Assembly: GCF_002954775.1 (NCBI RefSeq)
Contig: NZ_PJME01000045.1
Span: 16,005 to 80,004 of the forward strand
Length of the DNA stretch: 64,000 nt
Direction: 5' to 3'
DNA from: Streptomyces geranii
GTDB lineage: Bacteria; Actinomycetota; Actinomycetes; Streptomycetales; Streptomycetaceae
Below the pieces are notes generated by a model that saw only the letters and a program-made list of their open reading frames with translations, made no database searches and had not been told where the DNA came from. Positions 51,771-60,314 of the stretch are shown piece by piece. How positions within the stretch are numbered: the stretch's first letter is position 1; every line of letters begins with the position of its first letter. The translations under genes were made by a program, and so were the position numbers.

Positions 51771-52498
51771 GAACGTGTGTAAAGGGGCTCGCCAGGAGGC
51801 ACGGCACCGGCCGGCAGCAGTGCCAGGTCGAGGCCGCGCACCAGCCGGGCCCTGAGCGTCTCGTCGGCGGCGAGGCGACCGGCGACCGCGCGGGCGGCGT
51901 CGGCCGGGGGTGTGCCCGGGTCCAGTACGAGGGCGAGGGTGCCGTCGGCCTGCCCCGGCCCCAGGTGGGCGCGGAGCACGCCGGGCTCGGCGGCCACGAC
52001 GGCCCGTACGGCGTCGACCACGGCGGGATCGGCGAGCGGATCGGCGGTCGTACGCCCCTCGGCGACCGCTCGCAGCGCCGGCCCGGTCAGCTCGTACGGC
52101 ACCGGACCGGCCAGGTCGAGCACGATCGTGTCCGCCTTCTCGTGCACGGCGGCCTGGATGGCCTGGTGCAGGGGTACGGCGACGGGTCGGGCGGCCGGGT
52201 CCCAGCGGGCGAGCGACTCGGTGGACGTGAAGGCGGGCAGCGCGGTCCGGTCGCCGGCCTTGAGGGTCGGTACGGCCATGTCGCTGGTCTTCTCGTGGCG
52301 CAGCCCGTTCGCGTCCACCTCGACCTCGCCGAGCACGGCGACGACGGGGACGAGCAGCCGGGCGCCCTTGAGCGCCGCGAGCACCGGTCCGACGGCGGTA
52401 CGGTCCTCGGCCCAGGCGGCCAGCGCGGCGCTCAGCCGGGGGTCGGCGGTGCCGTCGTCGTCGGGGAAACCGGAGTCGGGAATGTTCTTGTTCGCCAC
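51767..52498 (-). CDS. SseB-family protein
   Basis: 243 residues. The first 110 residues form an SseB N-terminal domain (LSAALAAWAEDRTAVGPVLAALKGARLLVPVVA, TLKAGDRTALPAFTSTESL, the switch TLxAGD...FTS being typical). The C-terminal part resembles the extended SseB group. Role unknown; it may bind proteins. GTG start with a -10-like GATAGGGT seven or eight bases ahead, so probably leaderless. Confidence 0.87.
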   Translation of the reverse strand: MANKNIPDSGFPDDDGTADPRLSAALAAWAEDRTAVGPVLAALKGARLLVPVVAVLGEVEVDANGLRHEKTSDMAVPTLKAGDRTALPAFTSTESLARWDPAARPVAVPLHQAIQAAVHEKADTIVLDLAGPVPYELTGPALRAVAEGRTTADPLADPAVVDAVRAVVAAEPGVLRAHLGPGQADGTLALVLDPGTPPADAARAVAGRLAADETLRARLVRGLDLALLPAGAVPPGEPLYTRS

Positions 52499-52647
52499 GG
52501 TGACCGACCCTATCGGGGGATCGCTCCCGCCCTTCCGCCGCCCCGGAAACCCAGTGTTCACAGGACTCACGAGATTCTCAGTCAGAGCTGACGCACATCT
52601 AACATTCGCCTAATCCACCGCACAGTCAGGGCCGCCAGCATCGCGGC

Positions 52648-53754
52648 ATGGCCTCTGAGAGAGCTCCCCGACGCCGGTCGCTCATCAATGTCGTCCTCGC
52701 CGCCGCGGTCGTCATGGGCGGTACGGGGGCGGGTACCGCGTATGTGAAGGCGCAGGCGCACGCGGGCCGCGTATCGTCGGCGTCGCCGGCCGCTTCGTCT
52801 TCCTCCCCCTCCGCGTCGGCGTCGAGTTCGGCTTCGGCTTCGGCTTCGGTGAGCGAGGAGGCGTCGGTGGAACCCCAGGCGGAGCCCACGGTGGATCCGG
52901 ACACGCTGCTGTCCCAGGCGCTGAAGCCGGTGACGGCGGCGGCCGAGGACGGGGCGAAGGTGTCCGTGGCCGTGCTGGACGTCGAGTCCGGCGACAGCGC
53001 GACGTACGGGAACGGCGCCTTCGACACCGCGAGCATCGTCAAGGTGGACATCCTGGCAACGCTGCTGCTCCAGGCCCAGGACGAGGACCGGCGCCTCACC
53101 GCGCAGGAGAAGCAGTACGCCACGTCGATGATCGAGGTCAGCGACAACACCGCGGCGTCGGCGCTGTGGACGGCGATCGGGAAGGCGTCGGGGCTGGCCG
53201 CCGCGAACAAGCGCTTCGGGCTGACGGACACCGAGGGCGGCACGGGCATGCTGTGGGGCCTGACCCAGACCACGGCGGCCGATCAACTCACCCTGCTCCG
53301 GCAGGTGTTCGCGACGGACGGGGCGGCGTCACAGCTGAGCGAGGCGTCCCGGACGTATCTCCAGGGCCTGATGGGGTCCATATCCGTGGACCAGGACTGG
53401 GGCGTGTCGGCCGCGGCCACGACGGCCACGGCCACGAGTACGGGTACGGGTACGGCGGGAGCCCGATTCGCCCTGAAGAACGGGTGGTTGCCGCGTACGG
53501 CGACCGGGCTGTGGGACATCAACAGCATCGGGCGGGTGACTGGGGCGGACGGCCGGGAGTACCTGGTCGCGGTGGTGTCGAACGGCAACACGACGCAGGC
53601 GAAGGGGATTTCGCTGGTGGAGTCGGCGGCGCGGGCGGCGGTGTCGGTGTTCGAGGACACGAGCACGAGCACGAACAGCACGAGCGCGAGCAGCACAAGT
53701 ACGAGCACGAGTACGAGTACGAGTACGGGTGTTGATCAGAAGTCGTCGTCGTAG
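52648..53754 (+). CDS. Secreted class-A beta-lactamase-fold serine hydrolase
   Basis: 368 residues. A signal anchor at about 14-34 is followed by a Ser/Ala spacer (about 42-70, repeated SAS/ASA). The catalytic domain has SxxK as SIVK (TASIVKVDI), SDN as VSDNTAAS and the third motif as KNG (ALKNGW) rather than KTG. It may be a D,D-peptidase-like protein or an inactive relative rather than a true resistance enzyme. A Thr/Ala/Gly insert lies at about 252-268 and the tail is Ser/Thr repeats from hexamer DNA repeats (53660-53730). The 3' end overlaps the convergent mycosin gene by 19 bases. Confidence 0.85.
   Translation: MASERAPRRRSLINVVLAAAVVMGGTGAGTAYVKAQAHAGRVSSASPAASSSSPSASASSSASASASVSEEASVEPQAEPTVDPDTLLSQALKPVTAAAEDGAKVSVAVLDVESGDSATYGNGAFDTASIVKVDILATLLLQAQDEDRRLTAQEKQYATSMIEVSDNTAASALWTAIGKASGLAAANKRFGLTDTEGGTGMLWGLTQTTAADQLTLLRQVFATDGAASQLSEASRTYLQGLMGSISVDQDWGVSAAATTATATSTGTGTAGARFALKNGWLPRTATGLWDINSIGRVTGADGREYLVAVVSNGNTTQAKGISLVESAARAAVSVFEDTSTSTNSTSASSTSTSTSTSTSTGVDQKSSS
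53660..53730. repeat. Hexamer repeats encoding a Thr-Ser tail
   Basis: Variants of agcacg and agtacg are repeated about eleven times and encode alternating Thr and Ser. Likely length-variable by slippage without changing the frame. Confidence 0.75.
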
Positions 53755-54947
53755 GAGTCGAAGGCGGGTGGGACGACCGTCCGGCGGCGACCGCGCCACA
53801 GCGGGACGGCCGCGAGCAGGAGTACGACGCCGAGCCCGCCGGCGACCGGGCCGGCCCAGCCGACGCTGTCGTCCTTCTCGGGGACCGCGTCCGGACCCGT
53901 ACCGAAGTACTTCTTGCCGTACGCCGCCGAGGCCAGTTCTTCCGGCTTGAGCTTGGCCGCCGCCTTGATGGCCGCCGCGGGGTCGATGAAGCCGTAGCCC
54001 CTGGAGTCGTCCCGGCCGCCGTCCGGCGAGTTGCGGGCGGTGACCTCCAGGAGCTTCTTGATCTGCGCCGGGGTCAGTCCGGGGTGGGCGGCCTTGATGA
54101 GGGCGACGGCGCCGGAGACGAACGCGGCGGCGGCGCTGGTGCCCCAGCCCTCGTAGTAGCGCTCGTCGGGGGCGGCGATGACGACATCGACGCCGGGGGC
54201 GCTGACCGTGGCGTACCAGCGGCGGGTGGAGAAGGAGGCGCGGGTGCCGTACTTGTCGACGGCGGTCGCGGCGATGACGCCGGGGTAGGCGGCCGGGTAG
54301 GAGATGTGGTCGCCCTTCTCGCCGCCGTTGCCGGCCGAGGCGACGACGACGGCGCCCTTCTCCAGGGCGTACTGCACGGCCTCGTCCTCGGCGGGTTCGG
54401 GGTGCGCGGACTTGGAGTCGTCGCCGAGGGAGAGGTTGATGACGTCGGCGCCCTGGTCGGCGGCCCAGCGGATGCCTTCGGCGAGGGCGTTGCCGCGGGT
54501 GTTGCGGGCCTTGCCGCGGGCCGAGTCGCCGTCTTCGAGGATGACGCGGACGGGGAGGATCTTCGCCTCGGGGGCGATACCCATGACGCCGTCGTCGTTG
54601 TCGTAGCCATGGCCGTGACCGGCGATGATGCCGGCCATGGCGGTGCCGTGCTTGGCCCAGGCCGCGTCGCCCCTGCCGGCCCCGAAGCCGACCATGTCCT
54701 TGCCTTCGAGGACGTTGCCGACGAGGTCGGGGTGGTCGGCCTCGACGCCGGTGTCGAGCACGGCGACGGTGATGCCCTTGCCCTTGGTCGTGCGCCAGGC
54801 CTCCTGGGCGTGCATGGCGTCCAGGGCCCACTGCTGGGCGCGGATGCCGTCGGCGTACGCGGTGGTGGCGGGCAGGAGGGAGAGCGAGCCGGCGAGGAGG
54901 AGGACGAGGAGACCGCTGCGGGCGGTGCGGGTACGGGTACGGGTCAT
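53736..54947 (-). CDS. Mycosin-like subtilisin protease, membrane-anchored
   Basis: 403 residues. A signal peptide spans about 1-33 (the opening TRTRTRTAR comes from tandem hexamers); the S8 domain follows with Asp in VAVLDTGVEADHPD, His in KHGTAMAGIIAG and Ser in GWGTSAAAAFVSG, so the triad is complete. A C-terminal membrane helix (about 365-385: GPVAGGLGVVLLLAAVPLW) and a short cytosolic RGRRR anchor it. The layout is that of MycP proteases of type VII secretion, but no ESX genes are in the window. The ATG overlaps the upstream 1002-residue gene by four bases, so the two are coupled. Confidence 0.9.
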   Translation of the reverse strand: MTRTRTRTARSGLLVLLLAGSLSLLPATTAYADGIRAQQWALDAMHAQEAWRTTKGKGITVAVLDTGVEADHPDLVGNVLEGKDMVGFGAGRGDAAWAKHGTAMAGIIAGHGHGYDNDDGVMGIAPEAKILPVRVILEDGDSARGKARNTRGNALAEGIRWAADQGADVINLSLGDDSKSAHPEPAEDEAVQYALEKGAVVVASAGNGGEKGDHISYPAAYPGVIAATAVDKYGTRASFSTRRWYATVSAPGVDVVIAAPDERYYEGWGTSAAAAFVSGAVALIKAAHPGLTPAQIKKLLEVTARNSPDGGRDDSRGYGFIDPAAAIKAAAKLKPEELASAAYGKKYFGTGPDAVPEKDDSVGWAGPVAGGLGVVLLLAAVPLWRGRRRTVVPPAFDSYDDDF

Positions 54948-57900
54948 GACGGCTGCTTCGCTGCCGAGCCGACGGTCTTGCGCAGGGCCCGTTCGACGCG
55001 GTCGGCCAGGCCCTTCGCCTCGTGGCCGAGGCCCGCCTGGGCGGGGGCGGTGGTCGCGCCGGCGACCATGGCGGCCTCGGCGGGCTGCGGGGAGTCGACC
55101 TTCCGGCCGTCGGCCCAGCCGGAGACGGCGTAGGCGACGACGGGGGCGTCGGTGAGGACGGAGATGGTCCAGGAGGCGCGCTGGGCGTCGGTGAAGCCGG
55201 CGGCGAGGGTGTTCTTGGCGGCGTAGGGCCGGGGCATGAGGTCGGCGCGCTGGTCGAGGTTCTCGTTGTCGAAGCGGGTGCTCAGGGCGCGCATCGCGGT
55301 GGGGTCGGCCTTGGTGAAGAGGAGGCCGACGGTGGTGACGTAGCTCTGGGTCTCGTCGGTGTAGGTGGCCCGCAGGAGCCGCTGGCAGCCGACGGGAGCA
55401 AGAGCCTTTTGGAGCAGCGGGTCGAAAGCGCCGGCGCAACCGGCGTCCGGGGCGACGGCGATCCGGGTCCAGGTCCGGTCGGCACCGCCGGGCCCGGCGC
55501 CGTCGCCGTCGACGGTGGGCGGGAACAGCTCGTCCACGGGCACGCTGTGCCAGAGCCCGGCGGCGGTGGTGAAGGCGGTACGCGCACCGGCGTCCCCCGA
55601 GTTGTCCCCGGTCAGCCAACTCCCGGTGAGCGCACCCCCGATGAGCCCGAGCCCGACGACGGCACAAGCGGCGGCGAGCAGCACGCGCCCGCCGAAGCCA
55701 CGGGGCCGGACGGCAGCCCCGTACACATCGGGCTGCGCGAGCGACACGACAGGCCGCCCGCCGGCCCCGACGGCGCTGGCATCACCGTAAGGGGCGTTCC
55801 AGGAGAGCGCGGGGTCGGGCATGCCGGGGGAGTTCGGGGGGCGCGGGGGGTCGGTGGGAGCTGGGGGGACCTGGGTGGCCGGGCGTGACTCGGCGGTGCC
55901 TGGGCGGCTGTTGGACGCCTGGGCCGGGTCGGCCACGGGGGCGTTCGGGAGGTAGGAACGGCCTGCGGGGGCGGAGGGTCCGCTCGCGGGGGCCGGGTCG
56001 GCGACGCCCGGACGGGTGGCTGACGCCTGGGAGGCGCTGGACGCGGACGGGTCGGAGGGGTACGAGGGGGCTGAAGGGGTGCGCGTCGAGGGCACCTCGG
56101 TGGTACCTGGGCGGCCGTTCGACACCTGGGAGGAACGGGGCACAGACGGGTTCGAGGGGTACGACCGACCCGCCGAGGGCGTACTCGCCGGAGGCATCTC
56201 GGCAGCGCCCGGGCGACCGTTCGACGCCTGGGGCGACTCAGGCACCGGCGTGCTCGGGAGATACGGACGACCGGCCGGGGCCGAGGGGCTGCCCGGCGGC
56301 GGTGGCTCGGCAGCACCCTGACGGCTACTCGGCGTCTGAGGCGGGCCGGATACGAACGCATCCGAGGGGTACGACCGACCCGCCGAGGGCGTGCTCGCCG
56401 GAGGCATCTCGGTAGCGCCCGGGCGACCGTTCGACGCCTGGGAGGGGCGGGGCACAGACGGGTTCGAGGGGTACGACCGACCCGCCGAGGGCGTACTCGC
56501 CGGAGGCATCTCGGCAGCGCCCGGGCGACCGTTCGACGCCTGGGGCGACTCAGGCACCGGCGTGTTCGAGAGATACGGGCGACCGGCCGGGGCCGAGGGG
56601 GCGCCCGGCGGCGGTGGCTCGGTGGTGGCCGAGCGGTTGGCGGACGGCGCGGGCTGGTCCGAGAGGTATGGACGGCCGGCCGGGGTCGAAGGCCCGCTCG
56701 TCGAGGGGGTCTCGGTGGTGCTCTGGCGGCTGCCCGGCGCCTGGGGCTGGTCCGCCGTGAGGTACGGGCGGCCGGTCGGGGGCGAGGGCGGACGTGGCGG
56801 GTCTGCCGGTGCCGGTGACTCGGGTACGGGTGCGCCCGGGAGGTACGGGCGGCCTGCCGGGGTCGGTGGTGCGTTCGGCGGGCGGGGCGGGTCCGTGGGC
56901 GCCGGGGGCGTGTCGGCGGTGCTCGGTGTCCGGGGGTGGTGGTTGGTTCCGGACGGGGCCGAGGGGTATCTGCGGTCGGCCCGGGCGAAGGGCGCGCTCG
57001 GGGCTGTCCGGGGTGCTCCGGTGGGGGGCGCCCAATGGGCGGCGGGGGGCGTTTCGCCGGTGCGGTGTTGGTCGGTCGGCCGGGGCGGCGGGGCCTTGCG
57101 CAGGCGGCGGGTCGTCTCCGACTCGGGCTCGGGCTCGGTGAAGGCGGTCGGGCGCCAGGGGGCCACGGGCGGCTGGTGGGCCGGGAGCGGCGGCAGGTCG
57201 GGGCGGGGGCGGGGTGCCGCCGGGGGGCGGCCTGCCTGCGGTGCGTCCGGGAACCTGGCCGAGGAGGGCGGCGGCGGGGTTATGGGGTCGGTGCCGTCGT
57301 GGGAGGGGGCGCGCAGGTGCGGGAAGCGGGGCGGGGGCGTGTCTTTGGGGGCGTCCGGTGTGCCGGTGGGTTTCGTGCCGGGGGTGGTCGAACGCGGCGT
57401 CGACATTCCGGGAGCAGTTGCACGAGGTGTCGTCGTACCGAAACCCGTGGCGGGCGTGCGCGTGCCGCTGTCGCCGCCCGGGCGGGTGCCCGACGTGGGC
57501 GACGGCACGCGGGGGGTGCCCGACGGGCCGTTCGCGCGCCCCGGCGCACTCGGCGCGTCACCCGTCATGCCGGGCCGGTCGCCGATACTGCCGCTGCCGT
57601 TCCTGCCTGCGTGCGGCGTACGTGACGCATCACCGTCGCCGCCCGACCAATCACCTGCGTTCCCCACACCGTTCCTACCGACACCCGGCACACTCTGCTC
57701 ATCGTCGGCCGTGCCGGACCGGTCGCCCGCTGTCTCCCTGCCGTCCCCACCGTGCACGCCGTTCCTGTCGGCTCCCGCCGTCCCAGGCCGGTCACCCGTG
57801 TTGACCGTGTTCCCCGTACCGTTCCCGTTCCTTCCGCCACCCGGCGCATCTCCCGTCGCCCCGCCGGTCTCGTCCGTCCCGGTCGGGTCGCCCGTGGGCG

Positions 57901-57952
57901 GCGGAGTCGACGGGCGGGGAGGGATGGAGGCGTGGCGCGCTTCCGTGCTCAT
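54944..57952 (-). CDS. Large proline-rich single-pass membrane protein with internal repeats, unknown function
   Basis: 1002 residues. About 1-740 is low-complexity and cytosolic: a Gly/Asn/Thr-rich start (GRNGNGTGN), then Pro/Ser/Ala repeats such as PSAPAGRPYL and PPASTPSAGRSYPS. One membrane helix (VLLAAACAVVGLGLIGGAL) lies near 750-772. The last 230 residues are outside and form a compact, Cys-containing domain (VAPDAGCAGAF...APVGCQRLLRATYTD). The DNA has a 312-bp repeat. ATG start preceded by a G-rich run. Overlaps the mycosin gene by four bases, so the protease and this protein probably work together; the external domain may be substrate or partner. No family recognised. Confidence 0.8.
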   Translation of the reverse strand: MSTEARHASIPPRPSTPPPTGDPTGTDETGGATGDAPGGGRNGNGTGNTVNTGDRPGTAGADRNGVHGGDGRETAGDRSGTADDEQSVPGVGRNGVGNAGDWSGGDGDASRTPHAGRNGSGSIGDRPGMTGDAPSAPGRANGPSGTPRVPSPTSGTRPGGDSGTRTPATGFGTTTPRATAPGMSTPRSTTPGTKPTGTPDAPKDTPPPRFPHLRAPSHDGTDPITPPPPSSARFPDAPQAGRPPAAPRPRPDLPPLPAHQPPVAPWRPTAFTEPEPESETTRRLRKAPPPRPTDQHRTGETPPAAHWAPPTGAPRTAPSAPFARADRRYPSAPSGTNHHPRTPSTADTPPAPTDPPRPPNAPPTPAGRPYLPGAPVPESPAPADPPRPPSPPTGRPYLTADQPQAPGSRQSTTETPSTSGPSTPAGRPYLSDQPAPSANRSATTEPPPPGAPSAPAGRPYLSNTPVPESPQASNGRPGAAEMPPASTPSAGRSYPSNPSVPRPSQASNGRPGATEMPPASTPSAGRSYPSDAFVSGPPQTPSSRQGAAEPPPPGSPSAPAGRPYLPSTPVPESPQASNGRPGAAEMPPASTPSAGRSYPSNPSVPRSSQVSNGRPGTTEVPSTRTPSAPSYPSDPSASSASQASATRPGVADPAPASGPSAPAGRSYLPNAPVADPAQASNSRPGTAESRPATQVPPAPTDPPRPPNSPGMPDPALSWNAPYGDASAVGAGGRPVVSLAQPDVYGAAVRPRGFGGRVLLAAACAVVGLGLIGGALTGSWLTGDNSGDAGARTAFTTAAGLWHSVPVDELFPPTVDGDGAGPGGADRTWTRIAVAPDAGCAGAFDPLLQKALAPVGCQRLLRATYTDETQSYVTTVGLLFTKADPTAMRALSTRFDNENLDQRADLMPRPYAAKNTLAAGFTDAQRASWTISVLTDAPVVAYAVSGWADGRKVDSPQPAEAAMVAGATTAPAQAGLGHEAKGLADRVERALRKTVGSAAKQPS
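56136..56602. repeat. 312-bp-spaced direct repeats inside the 1002-residue gene
   Basis: Segment 56136-56290 and segment 56448-56602 are almost identical over about 155 bp (offset 312 bp, 104 codons), and a partial third copy lies at 56358-56430. They encode the PAGRPYL...GRSYPS repeats at roughly residues 450-605. Confidence 0.85.
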
Positions 57953-58210
57953 GCCACCCCCCGTTTCCTCGTACCGACGGCAGGGCCGGCGGAGTCCGTG
58001 CGGCGCGGGACGCGGCCGTCCCGGGCACGCATACCCACGCGGGCGTGCTGCCATCCGGGCGCGTACCTCCGCGCGCGCGGTGGCTCCTCCCTGCGTGAAG
58101 CGTCACTCTACGGGTTGACACCCACCGAACGGGAACCAGTCCGCGGCGCCGTGGCTTCTGCCCGGATCGTCCCCCTACCCTGCGGTAATCGTGTCTGCCA
58201 GGCTTCCGTC

Positions 58211-59413
58211 ATGACCGCTCGCGCCGCTGACCGGGCCCGATACGACCGGGCCACCGCCCACCTCGACGCCCCGCTCGCGATCGTCGACCTGGAGGCCTTC
58301 GACGCCAACGCCGACGACCTCGTACGGCGGGCCGCGGGCAAGCCGATCCGCGTCGCCAGCAAGTCCGTACGCTGCCGGGCCCTCCTCGAACGCGTGCTGG
58401 CCCGGGAGGGCTTCGCGGGCGTCATGTCGTTCACCCTCCGTGAGTCCCTGTGGCTCGCCCGGTCCGGGTTCGAGGACGTCCTGCTCGCCTATCCGTCCGC
58501 CGACCGCGAGGCCTTCGCCGAGCTGACCTCCGACCCGAAACTCGCCGCCGCCGTCACCGTGATGGTCGACGACCCGGCCCAACTCCGGTTCATCGACGAC
58601 GCCCGGGGCGGTGGACGCGAAGTCGTGCGCGTCTGCCTGGAGTTGGACACCTCGCTCCAGCTCCTCGGCGGCCGGGTGCGCGTCGGGGCCCGGCGGTCGC
58701 CGCTCCGCTCCCCCGCCCAACTCGCCGATCTGGCCCAGACGGTGGCCCGGCGGCCCGGTTTCCGGCTCGTGGGGATCATGGCGTACGAGGGGCACATCGC
58801 CGGCGTCGGCGACGCGATCCCCGGGCGGCCGGTGCGGTCGCGGGCGATCCGGCTGATGCAGGCCACCGCCCGGCGGGAACTCGTCGAGCGGCGCGCTGCC
58901 GTCGTGCGCGCGGTGCGGGCCGTCGTGCCGGATCTGGAGTTCGTCAACGGCGGCGGTACGGGCAGCGTGCGGACGACCGCCGTCGAGGACGCGGTCACCG
59001 AGATCGGCGCCGGGTCCGGGCTCTACGTACCGCGCCTCTTCGACAACTACACGTCGTTCAGGGGGCGTCCGGCCGCGCTGTTCGCGCTGCCCGTCGTACG
59101 GCGGCCGGGTGTCGGGGTCGTCACGGTGCTGGGCGGCGGCTATCCGGCCTCGGGTGCGGCTGGGGCGGACCGGCTGCCGGTGCCGTATCTGCCGGAGGGG
59201 CTGCGGTACGACGCCCAGGAGGGCCCGGGTGAGGTGCAGACGCCGTTGCTCGGGGCGCCGGCCGACGATCTGCTCGTCGGCGACAAGGTGTGGTTCCGGC
59301 ACGCGAAGGCCGGTGAGCTGTGCGAGCGCTTCGAGGCGCTGCGGCTGGTCGCGGGCGACAAGGTGACGGCGACCGTACCGACGTACCGGGGCGAGGGGCA
59401 CACCTTCCTGTAG
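58211..59413 (+). CDS. PLP-dependent amino-acid deaminase/aldolase (alanine-racemase N-terminal fold)
   Basis: 400 residues. The PLP barrel starts ARAADRARYDRATAHL and has the cofactor Lys in IRVASKSVRCRALL, typical of the D-threonine aldolase/deaminase group; PTFEFVNGGGTGS-like segment appears as LEFVNGGGTGS, and the C-terminal domain carries the metal-binding RHAKAGELCERF. It probably cleaves or deaminates a D- or beta-hydroxy amino acid. ATG at 58211; ribosome binding site weak (AGG). Divergent from the 1002-residue gene. Confidence 0.85.
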   Translation: MTARAADRARYDRATAHLDAPLAIVDLEAFDANADDLVRRAAGKPIRVASKSVRCRALLERVLAREGFAGVMSFTLRESLWLARSGFEDVLLAYPSADREAFAELTSDPKLAAAVTVMVDDPAQLRFIDDARGGGREVVRVCLELDTSLQLLGGRVRVGARRSPLRSPAQLADLAQTVARRPGFRLVGIMAYEGHIAGVGDAIPGRPVRSRAIRLMQATARRELVERRAAVVRAVRAVVPDLEFVNGGGTGSVRTTAVEDAVTEIGAGSGLYVPRLFDNYTSFRGRPAALFALPVVRRPGVGVVTVLGGGYPASGAAGADRLPVPYLPEGLRYDAQEGPGEVQTPLLGAPADDLLVGDKVWFRHAKAGELCERFEALRLVAGDKVTATVPTYRGEGHTFL

Positions 59414-59522
59414 GGCGCCGAAGGATTCCTGTAGGTCGCCGGAGGACGTGGGCCGGTGCCGGGTACGGGGGCTCTGCGCTCAACTCCCGCACCCGGCACG
59501 ACTGTTGCCCAACTCGACTCCG

Positions 59523-60314
59523 CTACTGGGGCGTTACGTACGCGCCCGCGATGCCGCCGTCCACCAGGAAGTCGGTGGCGTTGACGAAGGACGAGTCGTC
59601 GCTGGCCAGGAAGGCGACGGCGGCGGCGATCTCGTCGGCCTCGGCGAAGCGGCCGACCGGGATGTGGACGAGCCTGCGGGCGGCGCGCTCGGGGTCCTTG
59701 GCGAACAGCTCCTGGAGAAGGGGGGTGTTGACCGGGCCCGGGCAGAGGGCGTTGACGCGGATGCCCTCGCGGGCGAACTGCACGCCCAGTTCACGGGACA
59801 TGGCGAGGACGCCGCCCTTGGAGGCCGTGTACGAGATCTGCGAGGTCGCCGCGCCCATCCTCGCCACGAACGAAGCCGTGTTGATGATCGAGCCCTTGCC
59901 CTGGCGCCGCATGTAGGGGATCGCGGCCTTGCAGCACAGGAAGACGGAGGTGAGGTTGACCTCCTGGACGCGCTTCCACGCCTCCAGCCCGGTGTCCAGG
60001 ATGGAGTCGTCGTCGGGCGGCGAGATACCGGCGTTGTTGAACGCGATGTCGACGCTGCCGAAGGTGTCGTACGCCGTCTTGAAGAGCGCCTCGACCTGCT
60101 CGGCGTCGGTGACGTCGACCTTGACGAAGGTCCCGCCCACCTCGTCGGCGGCGGCCTTGCCGCGCGTCTCGTCGACGTCACCGAGGACGACGTTCGCGCC
60201 CTCGGAGGCGAGCCTGCGCGCGGTGGCGAGGCCGATGCCGCTGCCGGCACCGGTGATGACGGCGGTACGGCCGACGAGGCGGCGGCAGACGGAGGCTTCG
60301 GTCGATTCGGTCAC
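59523..60314 (-). CDS. SDR-family oxidoreductase, glnA4 operon
   Basis: 263 residues. Cofactor motif TGAGSGIG near residue 22, Asn in NNAGIS, catalytic Ser in INTASFVA and Tyr-x3-Lys in SYTASKGG, so the enzyme is complete. It probably uses NAD+ (VVLGDVDE: Asp at the end of strand 2). GTG overlaps the ALDH stop by four bases. With glnA4 and ALDH it could oxidise gamma-glutamylethanolamide's alcohol to the aldehyde; that assignment is inferred from context. Confidence 0.9.
   Translation of the reverse strand: MTESTEASVCRRLVGRTAVITGAGSGIGLATARRLASEGANVVLGDVDETRGKAAADEVGGTFVKVDVTDAEQVEALFKTAYDTFGSVDIAFNNAGISPPDDDSILDTGLEAWKRVQEVNLTSVFLCCKAAIPYMRRQGKGSIINTASFVARMGAATSQISYTASKGGVLAMSRELGVQFAREGIRVNALCPGPVNTPLLQELFAKDPERAARRLVHIPVGRFAEADEIAAAVAFLASDDSSFVNATDFLVDGGIAGAYVTPQ

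Noticed and set aside
56136..56602. CRISPR-like spaced repeats
   Set aside because: Repeats are inside a long coding frame, multiples of three, and not separated by unique spacers.
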